DNA from: Pontibacter sp. E15-1
GTDB taxonomy: Bacteria; Bacteroidota; Bacteroidia; Cytophagales; Hymenobacteraceae
DNA length: 64,000 nucleotides
Assembly: GCF_022601975.1 (NCBI RefSeq)
Contig: NZ_JAKVIR010000010.1
Coordinates: 103,316-167,315 of the forward strand
Direction of reading: 5' to 3'
This document shows positions 1 through 8,345 of this stretch, piece after piece (within the stretch, counting starts at the first letter, position 1; each line of letters opens with the position of its first letter). Both the position numbers and the translations under genes were made by a program. Below the pieces are notes generated by a model. That model was not told where the DNA came from. It did not search any database and saw only the letters and a list, made by a program, of their open reading frames with translations.

Positions 1-443
1 TTCGCCTCCTGCACCGCACCCTGGTAGGAGGTGGCCATTACCCGGCCTGCGTGCGTATGGGCTTTCCCCCGCTTTTTCAGGTGGAAGATCTCGTAAGGCT
101 CCGGCTGGCCGCTTTGCTCCGTGGGCGTTTCCAGACGGAGCGTGTCATACACATTCTCCCCGTCCCCAACGTAGGGCGTCACCTGGATATGGGCCGTGCG
201 GGCAACCCAAAGGCCCACGCAGGCAGCACGGCGGCTGTACTGTTCTTTGGCGAAGAGAAACGCGACATCCTCGTTGGGCGCGTGCACAGGGCCTACATAG
301 GTATACGCGGCACTTTCTTTCTTCTGATGGAATACCTCGTAGGTCTCAAACTGGTCCAGCGCAGGCTTGGGAGCCATTAAAGGCACCTCGCCATCAGGCA
401 GGTTCAGTCGGGTTACTCTGGGGTCTAAAGAGGTTAAGCTCAT
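1..443 (-). CDS. paaB: 1,2-phenylacetyl-CoA epoxidase subunit PaaB (partial, runs off left edge)
   Basis: I translated the minus strand from the ATG at 443; the frame stays open to base 1, so the C-terminus is outside the window. The product carries two similar blocks, YEVFHQKK near residue 37 and YEIFHLKKRGKAHTHAG near residue 120. The known family role of PaaB is a small structural or bridging subunit of the multicomponent oxygenase that epoxidises phenylacetyl-CoA in the cytoplasm. It follows paaA on the same strand after an AT-rich hairpin spacer, as in paaABCDE operons. The two-block form is longer than the roughly 95-residue PaaB of enterobacteria; I regard it as a duplicated-domain PaaB. 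Confidence 0.85.
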   Translation of the reverse strand, partial: MSLTSLDPRVTRLNLPDGEVPLMAPKPALDQFETYEVFHQKKESAAYTYVGPVHAPNEDVAFLFAKEQYSRRAACVGLWVARTAHIQVTPYVGDGENVYDTLRLETPTEQSGQPEPYEIFHLKKRGKAHTHAGRVMATSYQGAVQEA

Positions 444-450
444 GATTTCT

Positions 451-545
451 TAATTATGAATTAAAAATTAGAAATTAGAAATGGGTGTTAAAATTATACT
501 TTCACTCCAGATGAATTTCTAATCCATAACTTCTAATTTTTAATT
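451..545. repeat. AT-rich inverted repeat element, copy 1
   Basis: The left arm (about 451-482, containing ATTAAAAATTAGAAATTAG) and right arm (about 514-545, containing CTTCTAATTTTTAATT) are near reverse complements around a short centre. The element fills the paaA-paaB spacer. Related sequence occurs at 28080-28112 (one arm) and 29913-30008 (both arms), so this is a dispersed intergenic repeat and probably folds as an RNA hairpin inside the transcript. Confidence 0.6.
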
Positions 546-549
546 GCTG

Positions 550-1536
550 CTAGGCGAGTGGTTTCACGTATTTTGCTTTCGGGTGGAGGAGGGCTTTGCG
601 CACCCAGGCTCCGCGCTCTTCGGCGGAGCGGCGTACGGCAAGGCGCTCGGCGTTGCAGGGGCCATCGCCGTTGATCACGCGCTTAAACTCCTCCCAATCC
701 GGCTCCGTGAACTCCCACTTGCCTGTCTCGGCGTTCTTTTTCAGGTTGGGGTCTGGCACAGTCAAGCCGAGTTCCCATATCTTGGGCACATACATATCAA
801 GGAACTGCTGGCGGCAATCGTCGTTTGTGGCCATCTTCACTTTCCAGCGCATGAGCGTCTCGGTGTGCGTGCTCATCTTGTCCGAAGGGCCGAAGAAGGT
901 CATGATCGGGGGCCACCAGCGGCTAAGGGCCGCCTGTATCATCTCGCGCTGTTTCGGGGAGCCTGTTGCCAGGTGCACCACCGCGTCGTGGCCATACTTG
1001 AGGTGGAAGGCCTCCTCCGCGCAGATGCGCTCCAGGGCACGGGAGTATGGGCCGTAGCTGCCACGCGCGTTCGCCATCTGGTTCACAATCGCGCCGGCGT
1101 CAATCAGCCAGGAGATCACGTTGGAGTCGGCCCAGGTTAAGGCCGGGTAGTTAAAAACGTTAGAGTACTTGGATTTGCCGTTGATGAGGTCCGTCAGCAT
1201 TTGCTCCCGCGACTTGCCGAGGGTTTCGGCGGCGCTGTAGAGCAGCTGTGCGTGGCCCACCTCGTCCTGCACCTTCGCCATTTGCGCCATCTTGCGTCGG
1301 AAGCCCGGCGCACGCGTAATCCAGGTGCCCTCGGGCAGCGAGCCGATAATCTCGGAGTGGGCGTGCTGCTCAATCATCCGGATCAGCTGCTTGCGGTATA
1401 GCGCGGGCATCCAGTCATTCGGCTCTATCTTCTCGCCGCGTGCGATGCGGGCCTCAAACTCAGCCATTTTCGCAGGGTCTTCAGCCTGCAGGTCATCTAA
1501 TTTGGTGGCCTCGAAAATGTTTCCTCCTCCGTACAT
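550..1536 (-). CDS. paaA: 1,2-phenylacetyl-CoA epoxidase catalytic subunit PaaA
   Basis: A 328-residue protein, close to the usual PaaA length. It is the diiron catalytic subunit that inserts one oxygen atom into the ring of phenylacetyl-CoA, the first ring-activating step of aerobic phenylacetate degradation. It shows the ferritin-like diiron signatures DEVGHAQ (about residue 91) and EEAFHLKYG (about residue 173), and the family start [13 protein letters not shown]. The N-terminal methionine at 1536 gives a full-length family match. It lies between the TetR regulator gene and paaB on the same strand, so it is probably co-transcribed from the promoter at 2206-2236. The rest of the paa operon must lie left of the window. 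Confidence 0.95.
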   Translation of the reverse strand: MYGGGNIFEATKLDDLQAEDPAKMAEFEARIARGEKIEPNDWMPALYRKQLIRMIEQHAHSEIIGSLPEGTWITRAPGFRRKMAQMAKVQDEVGHAQLLYSAAETLGKSREQMLTDLINGKSKYSNVFNYPALTWADSNVISWLIDAGAIVNQMANARGSYGPYSRALERICAEEAFHLKYGHDAVVHLATGSPKQREMIQAALSRWWPPIMTFFGPSDKMSTHTETLMRWKVKMATNDDCRQQFLDMYVPKIWELGLTVPDPNLKKNAETGKWEFTEPDWEEFKRVINGDGPCNAERLAVRRSAEERGAWVRKALLHPKAKYVKPLA

Positions 1537-1613
1537 AGTATCTTTTGTTTTAAAGTTCAGTATGATTTAAAACCGGGAGCATTTTACAACCCGGTGTATC
1601 AGTTTTGTGTGTA

Positions 1614-2195
1614 TTACGCTTTGGCGCTCAGCCCGTTCAGCAGCATGGCCGACAGGTTTTCGGCGATCTCGGCTGGCTTCATCTTACCGTCGGGCTTATA
1701 CCAGGTATGAATCCAGTTGAGGCCCGACAGGATGGTGAGGGCAGCGAATTTCTCATCGGGCACCTGAAACTCCCCGTTTTCCACCCCCGCCTTAATCAGC
1801 TGCCTGAAGTGTGCCTCGTAGCGGTCGCGCAGGGCCAGAAACTGGCTGTGGAACGGTTCGCTCAGGTGGCGCCACTCATGCAGGAAAACGGCCGAAGCCT
1901 CTGTGTTATGGGTCAGGACCAGCACGTGGGCCGTAATGGCGTTTTTAAGTTTCTCCGTCGCCGTGGCCCCTGTGGCCTCGGCGCCTTCCAGCGCGTCAAA
2001 AAACTCGTCTGCCATCCGGAAGCAAACCCGCTGCAGAATCTCCTCCTTCGACTTGATGTGGGAGTAGATGCTGGCAGCTTCTATACCCAGGGCGTTGGCC
2101 AGGTCGCGCATGGAGGTGGCCGAAAAGCCCTTTGTTTTGAAAAGTGCCGTAGCCGTATGCTCAATTTGTTTTTTTCTGCTCACTGGCGCGTCCAT
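1614..2195 (-). CDS. TetR/AcrR family regulator, probable phenylacetate repressor (PaaR-like)
   Basis: A 193-residue protein with an N-terminal TetR helix-turn-helix (about residues 8-55: KGFSATSMRDLANALGIEAASIYSHIKSK split over two helices) and a helical ligand-binding C-terminus. It is the first gene of a minus-strand unit with paaA and paaB. A palindrome of the form CNAACGNNCGTTNG sits in its own promoter (2220-2233); that form matches the operator consensus I recall for Thermus PaaR, which is released by phenylacetyl-CoA. I therefore infer an autoregulated repressor of the paa genes. The family assignment is firm; the ligand is inference. Confidence 0.85.
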   Translation of the reverse strand: MDAPVSRKKQIEHTATALFKTKGFSATSMRDLANALGIEAASIYSHIKSKEEILQRVCFRMADEFFDALEGAEATGATATEKLKNAITAHVLVLTHNTEASAVFLHEWRHLSEPFHSQFLALRDRYEAHFRQLIKAGVENGEFQVPDEKFAALTILSGLNWIHTWYKPDGKMKPAEIAENLSAMLLNGLSAKA

Positions 2196-2205
2196 ATGTT
2201 TCTAA

Positions 2206-2236
2206 CAAATATATGCAACCTAACGTTCGTTAGCAA
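2206..2236 (-). promoter_or_regulatory. Promoter of tetR-paaAB unit
   Basis: Read on the minus strand: TTG (2236-2234), a 20-base spacer, then TATATTTG (2213-2206), a perfect match to the Bacteroidota -7 consensus TAnnTTTG. The start codon at 2195 lies 11 bases beyond the -7 box, so the leader is very short. The spacer contains the palindromic operator. Confidence 0.7.
2220..2233. promoter_or_regulatory. Palindromic operator CTAACGTTCGTTAG (PaaR type)
   Basis: The 6-base arms CTAACG and CGTTAG are exact reverse complements around TT. The site lies entirely between the -33 and -7 boxes of the tetR-paaAB promoter, so bound repressor would exclude RNA polymerase. It also lies about 165 bases upstream of the divergent enoyl-CoA hydratase promoter, which may or may not respond to it. 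Confidence 0.65.
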
Positions 2237-2398
2237 GTGCCTTTTCTCAAACGCCTTCTTTTTGTAAAAGTTGAACGATAGGGTGTTACTGTTCCCGGCG
2301 ATCAGGCTGGCCCAAAGGCTGGTTCGTTTTTTGTGTGACCGTTTGCAGCGCGAACGGCGCCGGAGCAGCTTGCGGCAGGCCCGGGCAATTTGCTCAGG

Positions 2399-2430
2399 TT
2401 TGCATATCTGCTAAACCTTGCCTACATTTT
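2399..2430 (+). promoter_or_regulatory. Candidate promoter of the enoyl-CoA hydratase gene
   Basis: TTTG (2399-2402), a 20-base spacer, then TACATTTT (2423-2430), which differs from TAnnTTTG only at the last base. It lies 32 bases before the chosen start codon. Confidence 0.45.
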
Positions 2431-2461
2431 TGAGCTATACCCAAGTATAAAGAACAACACT

Positions 2462-3271
2462 ATGATGAACACTTCCAACACACTAGATGCACAGACGAAG
2501 GCTTTTGTACACTATGAGGTCATTGACCGCGTGGGTTATGTTACGCTGGCCCGCGCGGAGAAGCGAAACGCCCTGAACCACGAGGTGGTGTCGGAGCTGA
2601 AGCGCGCCTTTGCCACTGCCGAGGACGACGAGGCATGCAAGGTGGTGGTGCTGCGGGCAGAGGGAAAGGTGTTCTGCGCCGGCGCTGACCTGGAGTATAT
2701 CCAGCAGCTGCAGCAAAACGACTACCACGAAAACCTGCTGGACTCCACGCACCTGATGGAGCTGTTCCGGCTAATCTATACCCTGAAAAAGGTGGTGATC
2801 GCCCAGGTGCACGGGCATGCCATTGCGGGTGGCTGCGGCCTTGCCGCCATCTGCGATTTTGGGTTTACGGTGCCTGAGGCAAAGTTCGGCTATACTGAGG
2901 TCAAGATCGGCTTCATTCCGGCTATCGTAAAGGTGTTTCTGCTGCGCAAGATCGGGGAGGCCCGGGCAAAGCAGCTGTTGCTCACCGGCGACCTGATCCC
3001 GGCGGCGGAGGCGGAGCGGTATGGCCTGGTGAACTACGTGGTGCCCAAGGCAGAACTGGAAGAGCGGGTGTTTGCCTTTGCCCGGAAGCTGTGCACCGAA
3101 AACTCCCGCCAGTCGATGGAGGTGACCAAGGAGATGATCGCGCGGGTGCAGGGTATGGGGCTGGAGGAAGGCCTGCAGTACGCCGCCGAAATGAACGCTG
3201 TGGCCCGAAGCAGCGAAGACTGCCAGCGCGGCATTGCCGCCTTCCTGAACAAAGAGCCGCTGACGTGGTAA
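2462..3271 (+). CDS. Enoyl-CoA hydratase/isomerase family protein
   Basis: About 269 residues from ATG 2462 (a second ATG follows at once at 2465); an upstream in-frame start at 2390 would add a non-family leader that overlaps the promoter. The crotonase fold is clear: the CoA-binding stretch with FCAGADLEY (about residue 70) and the oxyanion-hole and helix region HGHAIAGGCGLAAICDF (about residue 115), followed by GYTEVKIGFIPA. Such enzymes hydrate or isomerise enoyl-CoA thioesters. Its place opposite a PaaR-like regulator suggests a role in the beta-oxidation-like lower phenylacetate pathway (PaaF/PaaG-like), but methylglutaconyl-CoA hydratase-type activity cannot be excluded. Confidence 0.85.
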   Translation: MMNTSNTLDAQTKAFVHYEVIDRVGYVTLARAEKRNALNHEVVSELKRAFATAEDDEACKVVVLRAEGKVFCAGADLEYIQQLQQNDYHENLLDSTHLMELFRLIYTLKKVVIAQVHGHAIAGGCGLAAICDFGFTVPEAKFGYTEVKIGFIPAIVKVFLLRKIGEARAKQLLLTGDLIPAAEAERYGLVNYVVPKAELEERVFAFARKLCTENSRQSMEVTKEMIARVQGMGLEEGLQYAAEMNAVARSSEDCQRGIAAFLNKEPLTW

Positions 3272-3321
3272 AATCTGTTTAATATTTTTAAACTATTCGT
3301 TAAACTTGCTGTTTGTTGGAT

Positions 3322-3807
3322 ATGCTGGTAGGTATCGGAATCATGCTACTGACGTTTGTCGTGATGGAAGGCGTGGCGTGGGTCATGCACAAGTATGTGC
3401 TGCACGGGTTTCTGTGGTTTCTGCACAGGTCGCACCACACGCCCCACGACCATGCCTTTGAGCTGAACGACCTGTTTTTTGCCTACTACGGTACGCTGGC
3501 GATGCTGTTTTTCGTATTCGGCAGCGACCCTATAGACTACAGGTTCTGGATTGGCGCGGGCATCACGCTGTATGGCGTAGCTTACTTCCTGATTCATGAC
3601 GTATTTATACATCGCCGGCTCAGGTTGTTCGGTGGCACGTCTAATGTTTACCTCAAAGCCTTAAACATGGCGCACAAAGTGCATCACAAAACCAGGGGCA
3701 AGCACGACGCGCAGTCTTTTGGGATGCTTTGGGTGGCGCCACGATACTTTAAAGCAGCATACGGAATAGTTAAAAAACAGCAAAAACGTGGCGCAATATA
3801 CAATTAA
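3322..3807 (+). CDS. crtZ: Beta-carotene 3-hydroxylase CrtZ
   Basis: A 161-residue integral-membrane non-haem diiron hydroxylase. Starting at ATG 3322 the protein shows the histidine boxes HKYVLH (residues 23-28), HRSHH (35-39), HDVFIHRR and HKVHH, typical of CrtZ in the fatty-acid hydroxylase superfamily, and about four hydrophobic segments. It adds 3-hydroxyl groups to beta-ionone rings, giving zeaxanthin, or astaxanthin together with CrtW. The regulator gene that follows starts inside its last 20 bases, so the two are translationally coupled. A TTG start at 3313 is possible but less likely. Confidence 0.93.
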   Translation: MLVGIGIMLLTFVVMEGVAWVMHKYVLHGFLWFLHRSHHTPHDHAFELNDLFFAYYGTLAMLFFVFGSDPIDYRFWIGAGITLYGVAYFLIHDVFIHRRLRLFGGTSNVYLKALNMAHKVHHKTRGKHDAQSFGMLWVAPRYFKAAYGIVKKQQKRGAIYN

Positions 3808-4666
3808 AGAACTCGAGCACCTTTCCGGGATCAAGGCCCATACCATTCGGATATGGGAGCAGCGCTATAGCATTCTGAACCCCAAGCGCACGGACACCAA
3901 CATCCGGTATTACGACGAGGCGGACCTGAAGTCGTTGCTCAATATTTCGCTGCTGAACGAGCGGGGCTACAAAATCTCCAAGATCGCTCAGATGGACCCT
4001 AGGCAGATTCTTAAAATGGTGACGCAGCTCTGTGACTCGCCTTGCGCGTGTTCGCACCATGTGAGCGCGCTGGTCTCGGCGATGGTGGATATGGATGAGG
4101 AGAAATTCGAGAAACAGCTTTCCACTGCCACGCTTCAGCTGGGCCTCCACGATGTGATGGAGGAAATCATCAGCCCTTTCCTCTATAAAATCGGCATCCT
4201 GTGGCAGACCAACAATATCAGTCCGGCGCATGAGCACTTCGTCAGCAACCTGATCCGTCAGAAGCTGATCGTGGCCATAGACGGCCAAACCATACGGCGC
4301 AAAGAAAACGCGCCCACCTACATCCTCTACCTGCCGGAAGGCGAACTGCACGAACTGGCCCTGCTGTACCTGAACTACGTGCTGAGGGCAAACGGGCAAC
4401 ACGTGGTATACCTTGGGCAGAACCTGCCCTTCAAGGACCTGGAGCTGACGTATGAGCAATTCCAGGCGAAGTACATTTGCACCGTGCTCACGTCGGTGCC
4501 AGAGCGCGACCAGGTGCAGGGCTACCTGAACCAGCTGTCTAAGCGCTTTCCGCATACCACCATTTATGTGTATGGCTTTCAGGCGCAGCATGATTTTATA
4601 GCGCTGCCAGCTAACATGAAGAGAATTAACTGTATGCGCACGTTTTCGGAAGAATTAAAAGCGTAG
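3788..4666 (+). CDS. MerR-family regulator with B12-binding-type C-terminus (CarH/LitR-like)
   Basis: 292 residues with a GTG start that overlaps crtZ by 20 bases. Residues 1-70 are a MerR winged helix (YTIKELEHLSGIKAHTIRIWEQRY). The rest resembles the CarH light sensor: a four-helix cap with W139 and E149-H150 in LWQTNNISPAHEHF, then E186-x-H188 in PEGELHEL, the place where CarH uses a histidine to bind adenosylcobalamin. The usual glycine after that motif is alanine here. In known systems such proteins repress carotenoid genes in the dark and let go in light. Its position among crt genes supports that role; real B12 binding is inference. Confidence 0.85.
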   Translation: MAQYTIKELEHLSGIKAHTIRIWEQRYSILNPKRTDTNIRYYDEADLKSLLNISLLNERGYKISKIAQMDPRQILKMVTQLCDSPCACSHHVSALVSAMVDMDEEKFEKQLSTATLQLGLHDVMEEIISPFLYKIGILWQTNNISPAHEHFVSNLIRQKLIVAIDGQTIRRKENAPTYILYLPEGELHELALLYLNYVLRANGQHVVYLGQNLPFKDLELTYEQFQAKYICTVLTSVPERDQVQGYLNQLSKRFPHTTIYVYGFQAQHDFIALPANMKRINCMRTFSEELKA

Positions 4667-4689
4667 TTCCCCACTGTCTCAATCCAGCG

Positions 4690-4732
4690 AAAGGCTTCTG
4701 TCGTTTATTTGCAAACGGAAGAAGCCTTTTTA
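4690..4732 (+). terminator. Rho-independent terminator after the CarH-like gene
   Basis: The arms AAAGGCTTCT (4690-4699) and AGAAGCCTTT (4720-4729) pair around a 20-base loop and are followed by a T run. It separates the crtZ-regulator transcript from the sigma factor operon. Confidence 0.75.
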
Positions 4733-4856
4733 TATGCCGATGTTGTTCGCCCCGAAAACAGGTACGTACACGGGATTAAAGTTGGCGTTTGTCGAGTTTG
4801 TTTAATGGTTTAGGAAATTAAACTAAACAAAATCAGTTTTATATCTGAATAAGTCG

Positions 4857-4864
4857 TATATTTG
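4857..4864 (+). promoter_or_regulatory. Candidate -7 box TATATTTG for the sigma factor/crt operon
   Basis: A perfect TAnnTTTG match 31 bases before the sigma factor start codon, downstream of a terminator, in an AT-rich stretch. I see no clear -33 TTG at the usual distance, which would fit an activator-dependent or alternative-sigma promoter. Confidence 0.4.
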
Positions 4865-4895
4865 TTTATGTTTTAACCATTAAAGTATAAACATA

Positions 4896-5411
4896 ATGAC
4901 TTCAATCGAATTCAACCACCTCGTACAGAATATAGCACCCTCCTTGCGCCCCGTAGCCATGAACCTGACGCGCGATGCCGATGACGCCAAGGATTTGGTG
5001 CAGGAGACCATGCTAAAGGCATTTACCAATCGTGACAAGTTTAAGTCTGGCACCAACCTGAAGGCCTGGCTGTACACGATCATGCGCAACACGTTCATCA
5101 ACAACTACAACAAGATCACGAAGCGCAGCAGCAACATCGACAGCGCCGAGTACCTGCAGTACCTGAACACGGACGAAAGCTACATCACCCAGAACAAAGG
5201 GACGGCTACTTTCGTCATGAACGATATCAACAAGGCGATCGAGAACCTCAGCGAGGAGCACCGCACGCCTTTCATGATGTATTATGTGGGGTATAAATAC
5301 CTTGAGATTGCCGACAAGCTGCAGATTCCGATCGGAACCGTGAAGAACCGCATCCACATTGCCCGAAAAGAGCTGAAGCAGGCGCTGAAGGTTTACGACA
5401 GAGACAGATAA
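4896..5411 (+). CDS. ECF-type RNA polymerase sigma factor
   Basis: 171 residues: sigma region 2 (about 10-75, with DADDAKDLVQETMLKAF and LKAWLYTIMRN) and region 4 (about 115-165, with LSEEHRTPFMMYYVGYKYLEIADKL cut across two helices and IPIGTVKNRIHIARK). ECF sigma factors direct RNA polymerase to a small set of promoters. No anti-sigma gene is adjacent. It heads the crtI-crtB-crtY operon, 41 bases before crtI, next to a CarH-like repressor gene; this parallels the LitR/LitS pairing of Streptomyces, where the repressor controls the sigma factor and the sigma factor drives crt genes. That link is inference. Confidence 0.9.
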   Translation: MTSIEFNHLVQNIAPSLRPVAMNLTRDADDAKDLVQETMLKAFTNRDKFKSGTNLKAWLYTIMRNTFINNYNKITKRSSNIDSAEYLQYLNTDESYITQNKGTATFVMNDINKAIENLSEEHRTPFMMYYVGYKYLEIADKLQIPIGTVKNRIHIARKELKQALKVYDRDR

Positions 5412-5452
5412 CCCACGACATTCCAAAAAAAAGCAAACCCATACCTCCCTGC

Positions 5453-6949
5453 ATGGCCCCAACCAGCGTAATTGTTATCGGATCTGGATTCTCAGGTCTT
5501 TCTGCCGCAACATGTCTCGCGGATCAGGGTTATGCAGTAACGGTACTGGAAAAAAACAGCGGTCCTGGCGGGCGGGCACGGAAATTCTCCGCCGAGGGCT
5601 ATACCTTCGACATGGGGCCAAGCTGGTACTGGATGCCCGACGTTTTTGACGCGTACTTCCAGCGTTTCGGCAAAAAAACCACTGATTACTATACCCTCCG
5701 GCGGCTGGACCCATCCTATACCGTGGTGTTCGGCCAAAACGATTTTATGCCCATTCCGGCTGCCATGCCTGAGATTCGCCGCCTTTTTGAGCGCCTGGAG
5801 AAAGGCAGCGCCCACCAACTAGACAAATTCCTGGAACAGGCTGCCTACAAGTATGAAGTGGGCATCAACCAACTGGTATACAAGCCGGGCCGCTCGCTCA
5901 CCGAGTTTATGAGTCCCCGCCTGCTGCTCGATGTCCTGCGCATGGATGTCTTCCAGTCGATCCACAAGCATATCCGCAAGTTCTTCCGAAACGAGAAGAT
6001 CATCAAGCTGATGGAATTCCCGATCCTGTTTCTGGGAGCCTTGCCCGAAAACACACCCGCCCTTTACAGCCTCATGAACTATGCCGACATCAGCCTGGGC
6101 ACGTGGTACCCCATGGGCGGGATGCACAAGATAGTAGAGGGTATGGTGCGGCTGGCGGAGGAGAAGGGGGTGACGTTTCTGTATGATCAGGACGTGAAGG
6201 CGATTGACGTTGAGCAGGGGGTTGCAACGCAGGTGGTTACGGCCACAGGCACCTTTCCGGCCGATGTTGTGGTGGCCAGTGCCGATTACCACCATGTGGA
6301 AAAGGAGTTGCTGCCCAAAGCCTTTCAAAGCTACTCCGACGATTACTGGGAAAAGCGCGTGATGGCCCCCTCGTCTCTGCTGTTTTACTTAGGTATAAAC
6401 AAACGCCTGAAAAACCTTCAGCACCACAATCTGTTTTTTGACGAGGACTTCGGGCCACATGCCCACGAAATTTATACCGACCCCAAGTGGCCCACCAAGC
6501 CGCTTTTCTATGTTTCGGCCCCCTCCGTCACCGATGCTTCTGTGGCGCCGGAAGGTTGCGAGAACCTGTTTGTGCTCATACCGGTGGCCCCGGGCCTGAA
6601 AGACACGCCAGAGGTGCGCGAAAAATACTATACGTTGGTGATGGATCGGCTGGAGAAGCTCACAGAACAGGATGTCCGGGGCTCCGTTATATATAAACGG
6701 AGCTATGCGCACAACGACTTCATCAGTGATTACAACGCGTTTAAGGGAAACGCCTATGGGCTTGCCAACACCCTGATGCAAACGGCCTTGCTGAAACCCA
6801 GCCTGAAAAGCCGAAAGGTATCCAACCTGTTTTATACCGGCCAGCTGACGGTTCCGGGGCCGGGCGTGCCGCCCTCGCTTATCTCGGGGCAGGTGGTGGC
6901 CAAGGAAATAACAAAAGAGTATGCGCCCCTGGCATCCTTAAAAGTATAA
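5453..6949 (+). CDS. crtI: Phytoene desaturase CrtI
   Basis: 498 residues. The N-terminal FAD dinucleotide fold reads VIGSGFSGLSAATCLADQG, followed by LEKN and GPGGRARKF (to about residue 45). The C-terminal family signature is near residue 465 (YTGQLTVPGPGVPPSLISGQ). CrtI desaturates phytoene stepwise to lycopene at the membrane. It is followed 25 bases later by crtB, the usual partner order. Confidence 0.95.
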   Translation: MAPTSVIVIGSGFSGLSAATCLADQGYAVTVLEKNSGPGGRARKFSAEGYTFDMGPSWYWMPDVFDAYFQRFGKKTTDYYTLRRLDPSYTVVFGQNDFMPIPAAMPEIRRLFERLEKGSAHQLDKFLEQAAYKYEVGINQLVYKPGRSLTEFMSPRLLLDVLRMDVFQSIHKHIRKFFRNEKIIKLMEFPILFLGALPENTPALYSLMNYADISLGTWYPMGGMHKIVEGMVRLAEEKGVTFLYDQDVKAIDVEQGVATQVVTATGTFPADVVVASADYHHVEKELLPKAFQSYSDDYWEKRVMAPSSLLFYLGINKRLKNLQHHNLFFDEDFGPHAHEIYTDPKWPTKPLFYVSAPSVTDASVAPEGCENLFVLIPVAPGLKDTPEVREKYYTLVMDRLEKLTEQDVRGSVIYKRSYAHNDFISDYNAFKGNAYGLANTLMQTALLKPSLKSRKVSNLFYTGQLTVPGPGVPPSLISGQVVAKEITKEYAPLASLKV

Positions 6950-6974
6950 TCGATCTCACCTACCTCGCCTAACC

Positions 6975-7808
6975 ATGGAGCTTTTCAAACAAACTTGTCT
7001 GCAGTGTAGCAAAGTTATCACGCAAGCCTACAGCACTTCCTTTACGCTGGGCATCAAAACACTCGATAAGAAGTTCCACATGCCAATCTACGCCATTTAT
7101 GGCTTTGTGCGCTGCGCCGATGAGATTGTGGACACCTTCCATGAGTATGACAAGCGCCAACTCCTGGCCGATTTCGAAAAGCAGACCTACCAGGCCATTG
7201 ACTCCGGCATCAGCCTGAACCCCGTGCTGCACGCATTCCAGTGCGTGGCGAATGAGTACAAAATCGACAAAGCCTATATCGCCGCTTTCCTCAAAAGCAT
7301 GGCGATGGACCTGGACGACCATACGTATGACTGCTCCCTCTACAAAGAGTACATCTATGGCTCGGCGGAGGTGGTGGGGCTAATGTGCCTGAAAGTATTT
7401 TGCGAGGGAGACGGGGAGATGTTCGAGCGCCTGAAGAAGTCTGCCTGCAGCCTTGGGGCTGCCTTTCAGAAAGTAAACTTCCTCCGCGACATGCGAAGCG
7501 ACTACAAGGATAGGGGGCGGGTGTACTTCCCGAAAGTGGAGTATATGAACTTTACCAACGCCTGCAAGGTTGAGATTGAGAAAGATATCCTGCAAGATTT
7601 TGAGGATGCCTATACCGGAATCATGGCGCTGCCTGCCTCCGCGCGCATGGGCGTCTACTTAGCTTACGTGTATTACCTCAAACTTTTCCGGAAGATTCAG
7701 AATCTGCCGGCAACCCATATCCTAAAAGAGCGCGTAAGAGTACCTGACAATACAAAGCTGGCACTACTGCTCGGCTCGTATCTCAAGTACCGATTTAACG
7801 CAATCTAA
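6975..7808 (+). CDS. crtB: Phytoene synthase CrtB
   Basis: 277 residues, the normal CrtB size. It shows the squalene/phytoene synthase aspartate motifs DEIVD (about residue 53) and RDMRSDYKDRGRVYFP (about residue 174), which hold the Mg-diphosphate groups. It condenses two geranylgeranyl diphosphates head to head into phytoene, the committed step of carotenoid synthesis. It ends 3 bases before the next gene. Confidence 0.95.
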   Translation: MELFKQTCLQCSKVITQAYSTSFTLGIKTLDKKFHMPIYAIYGFVRCADEIVDTFHEYDKRQLLADFEKQTYQAIDSGISLNPVLHAFQCVANEYKIDKAYIAAFLKSMAMDLDDHTYDCSLYKEYIYGSAEVVGLMCLKVFCEGDGEMFERLKKSACSLGAAFQKVNFLRDMRSDYKDRGRVYFPKVEYMNFTNACKVEIEKDILQDFEDAYTGIMALPASARMGVYLAYVYYLKLFRKIQNLPATHILKERVRVPDNTKLALLLGSYLKYRFNAI

Positions 7809-7811
7809 TTC

Positions 7812-8345
7812 ATGCCTAAATATTTTATTTGCCTGTTTCTGTTCCTGTTTATGTGCAGCAGCGTGTGGGCCGACAGTACCCGCTACAATGTGTCGCAGTT
7901 GCGCCTGCAGTACCTGCAAGCCAGCAAAGAGGAGGCCGTGGCGAAGGCATTCCACACCAAGATGAGTGCCTATACCGCTGGCGATCCGCTGGTGTTGGCC
8001 TATAAGGCGGTTTCGGAGGCGGTGATGGCCAAGTATGTCTGGAACCCCTACAGCAAGCTGAAGCAGATCAGGGCCGCCCTCGCCATATTCGATAGCGCCG
8101 TGGAAAAGGACAAGGTAAACCCTGAGATCCGTTTCCTCCGCTTTACGGTAGAGCACTACGTGCCGCGTTACCTAAACCTGAGCGAGCATGTGGAAGAGGA
8201 CAAGAAGATGGTGATCAGCAGCCTGCAAGCTTACCCGAATGCTCAGATGTCGAAGCCTCTGGCGCGCACTATCCGGGATTTCCTGCTCACGAAAGACCAC
8301 TGCACGGAAGCCGAGAAGGAGATTCTGCGCAATATTTCCATCTAA
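7812..8345 (+). CDS. Secreted helical protein of unknown function in the crt operon
   Basis: 177 residues with a clear signal peptide (hydrophobic residues 4-20, cleavage near SVWA-DS). The mature part looks mostly alpha-helical and I recognise no catalytic motif; spacing of alanines and aromatics is loosely TPR-like. It sits 3 bases after crtB, and its stop codon directly abuts the crtY start, so it is surely co-transcribed and probably translationally coupled. A role in carotenoid handling in the periplasm or outer membrane is possible, but nothing in the sequence proves it. Confidence 0.75.
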   Translation: MPKYFICLFLFLFMCSSVWADSTRYNVSQLRLQYLQASKEEAVAKAFHTKMSAYTAGDPLVLAYKAVSEAVMAKYVWNPYSKLKQIRAALAIFDSAVEKDKVNPEIRFLRFTVEHYVPRYLNLSEHVEEDKKMVISSLQAYPNAQMSKPLARTIRDFLLTKDHCTEAEKEILRNISI

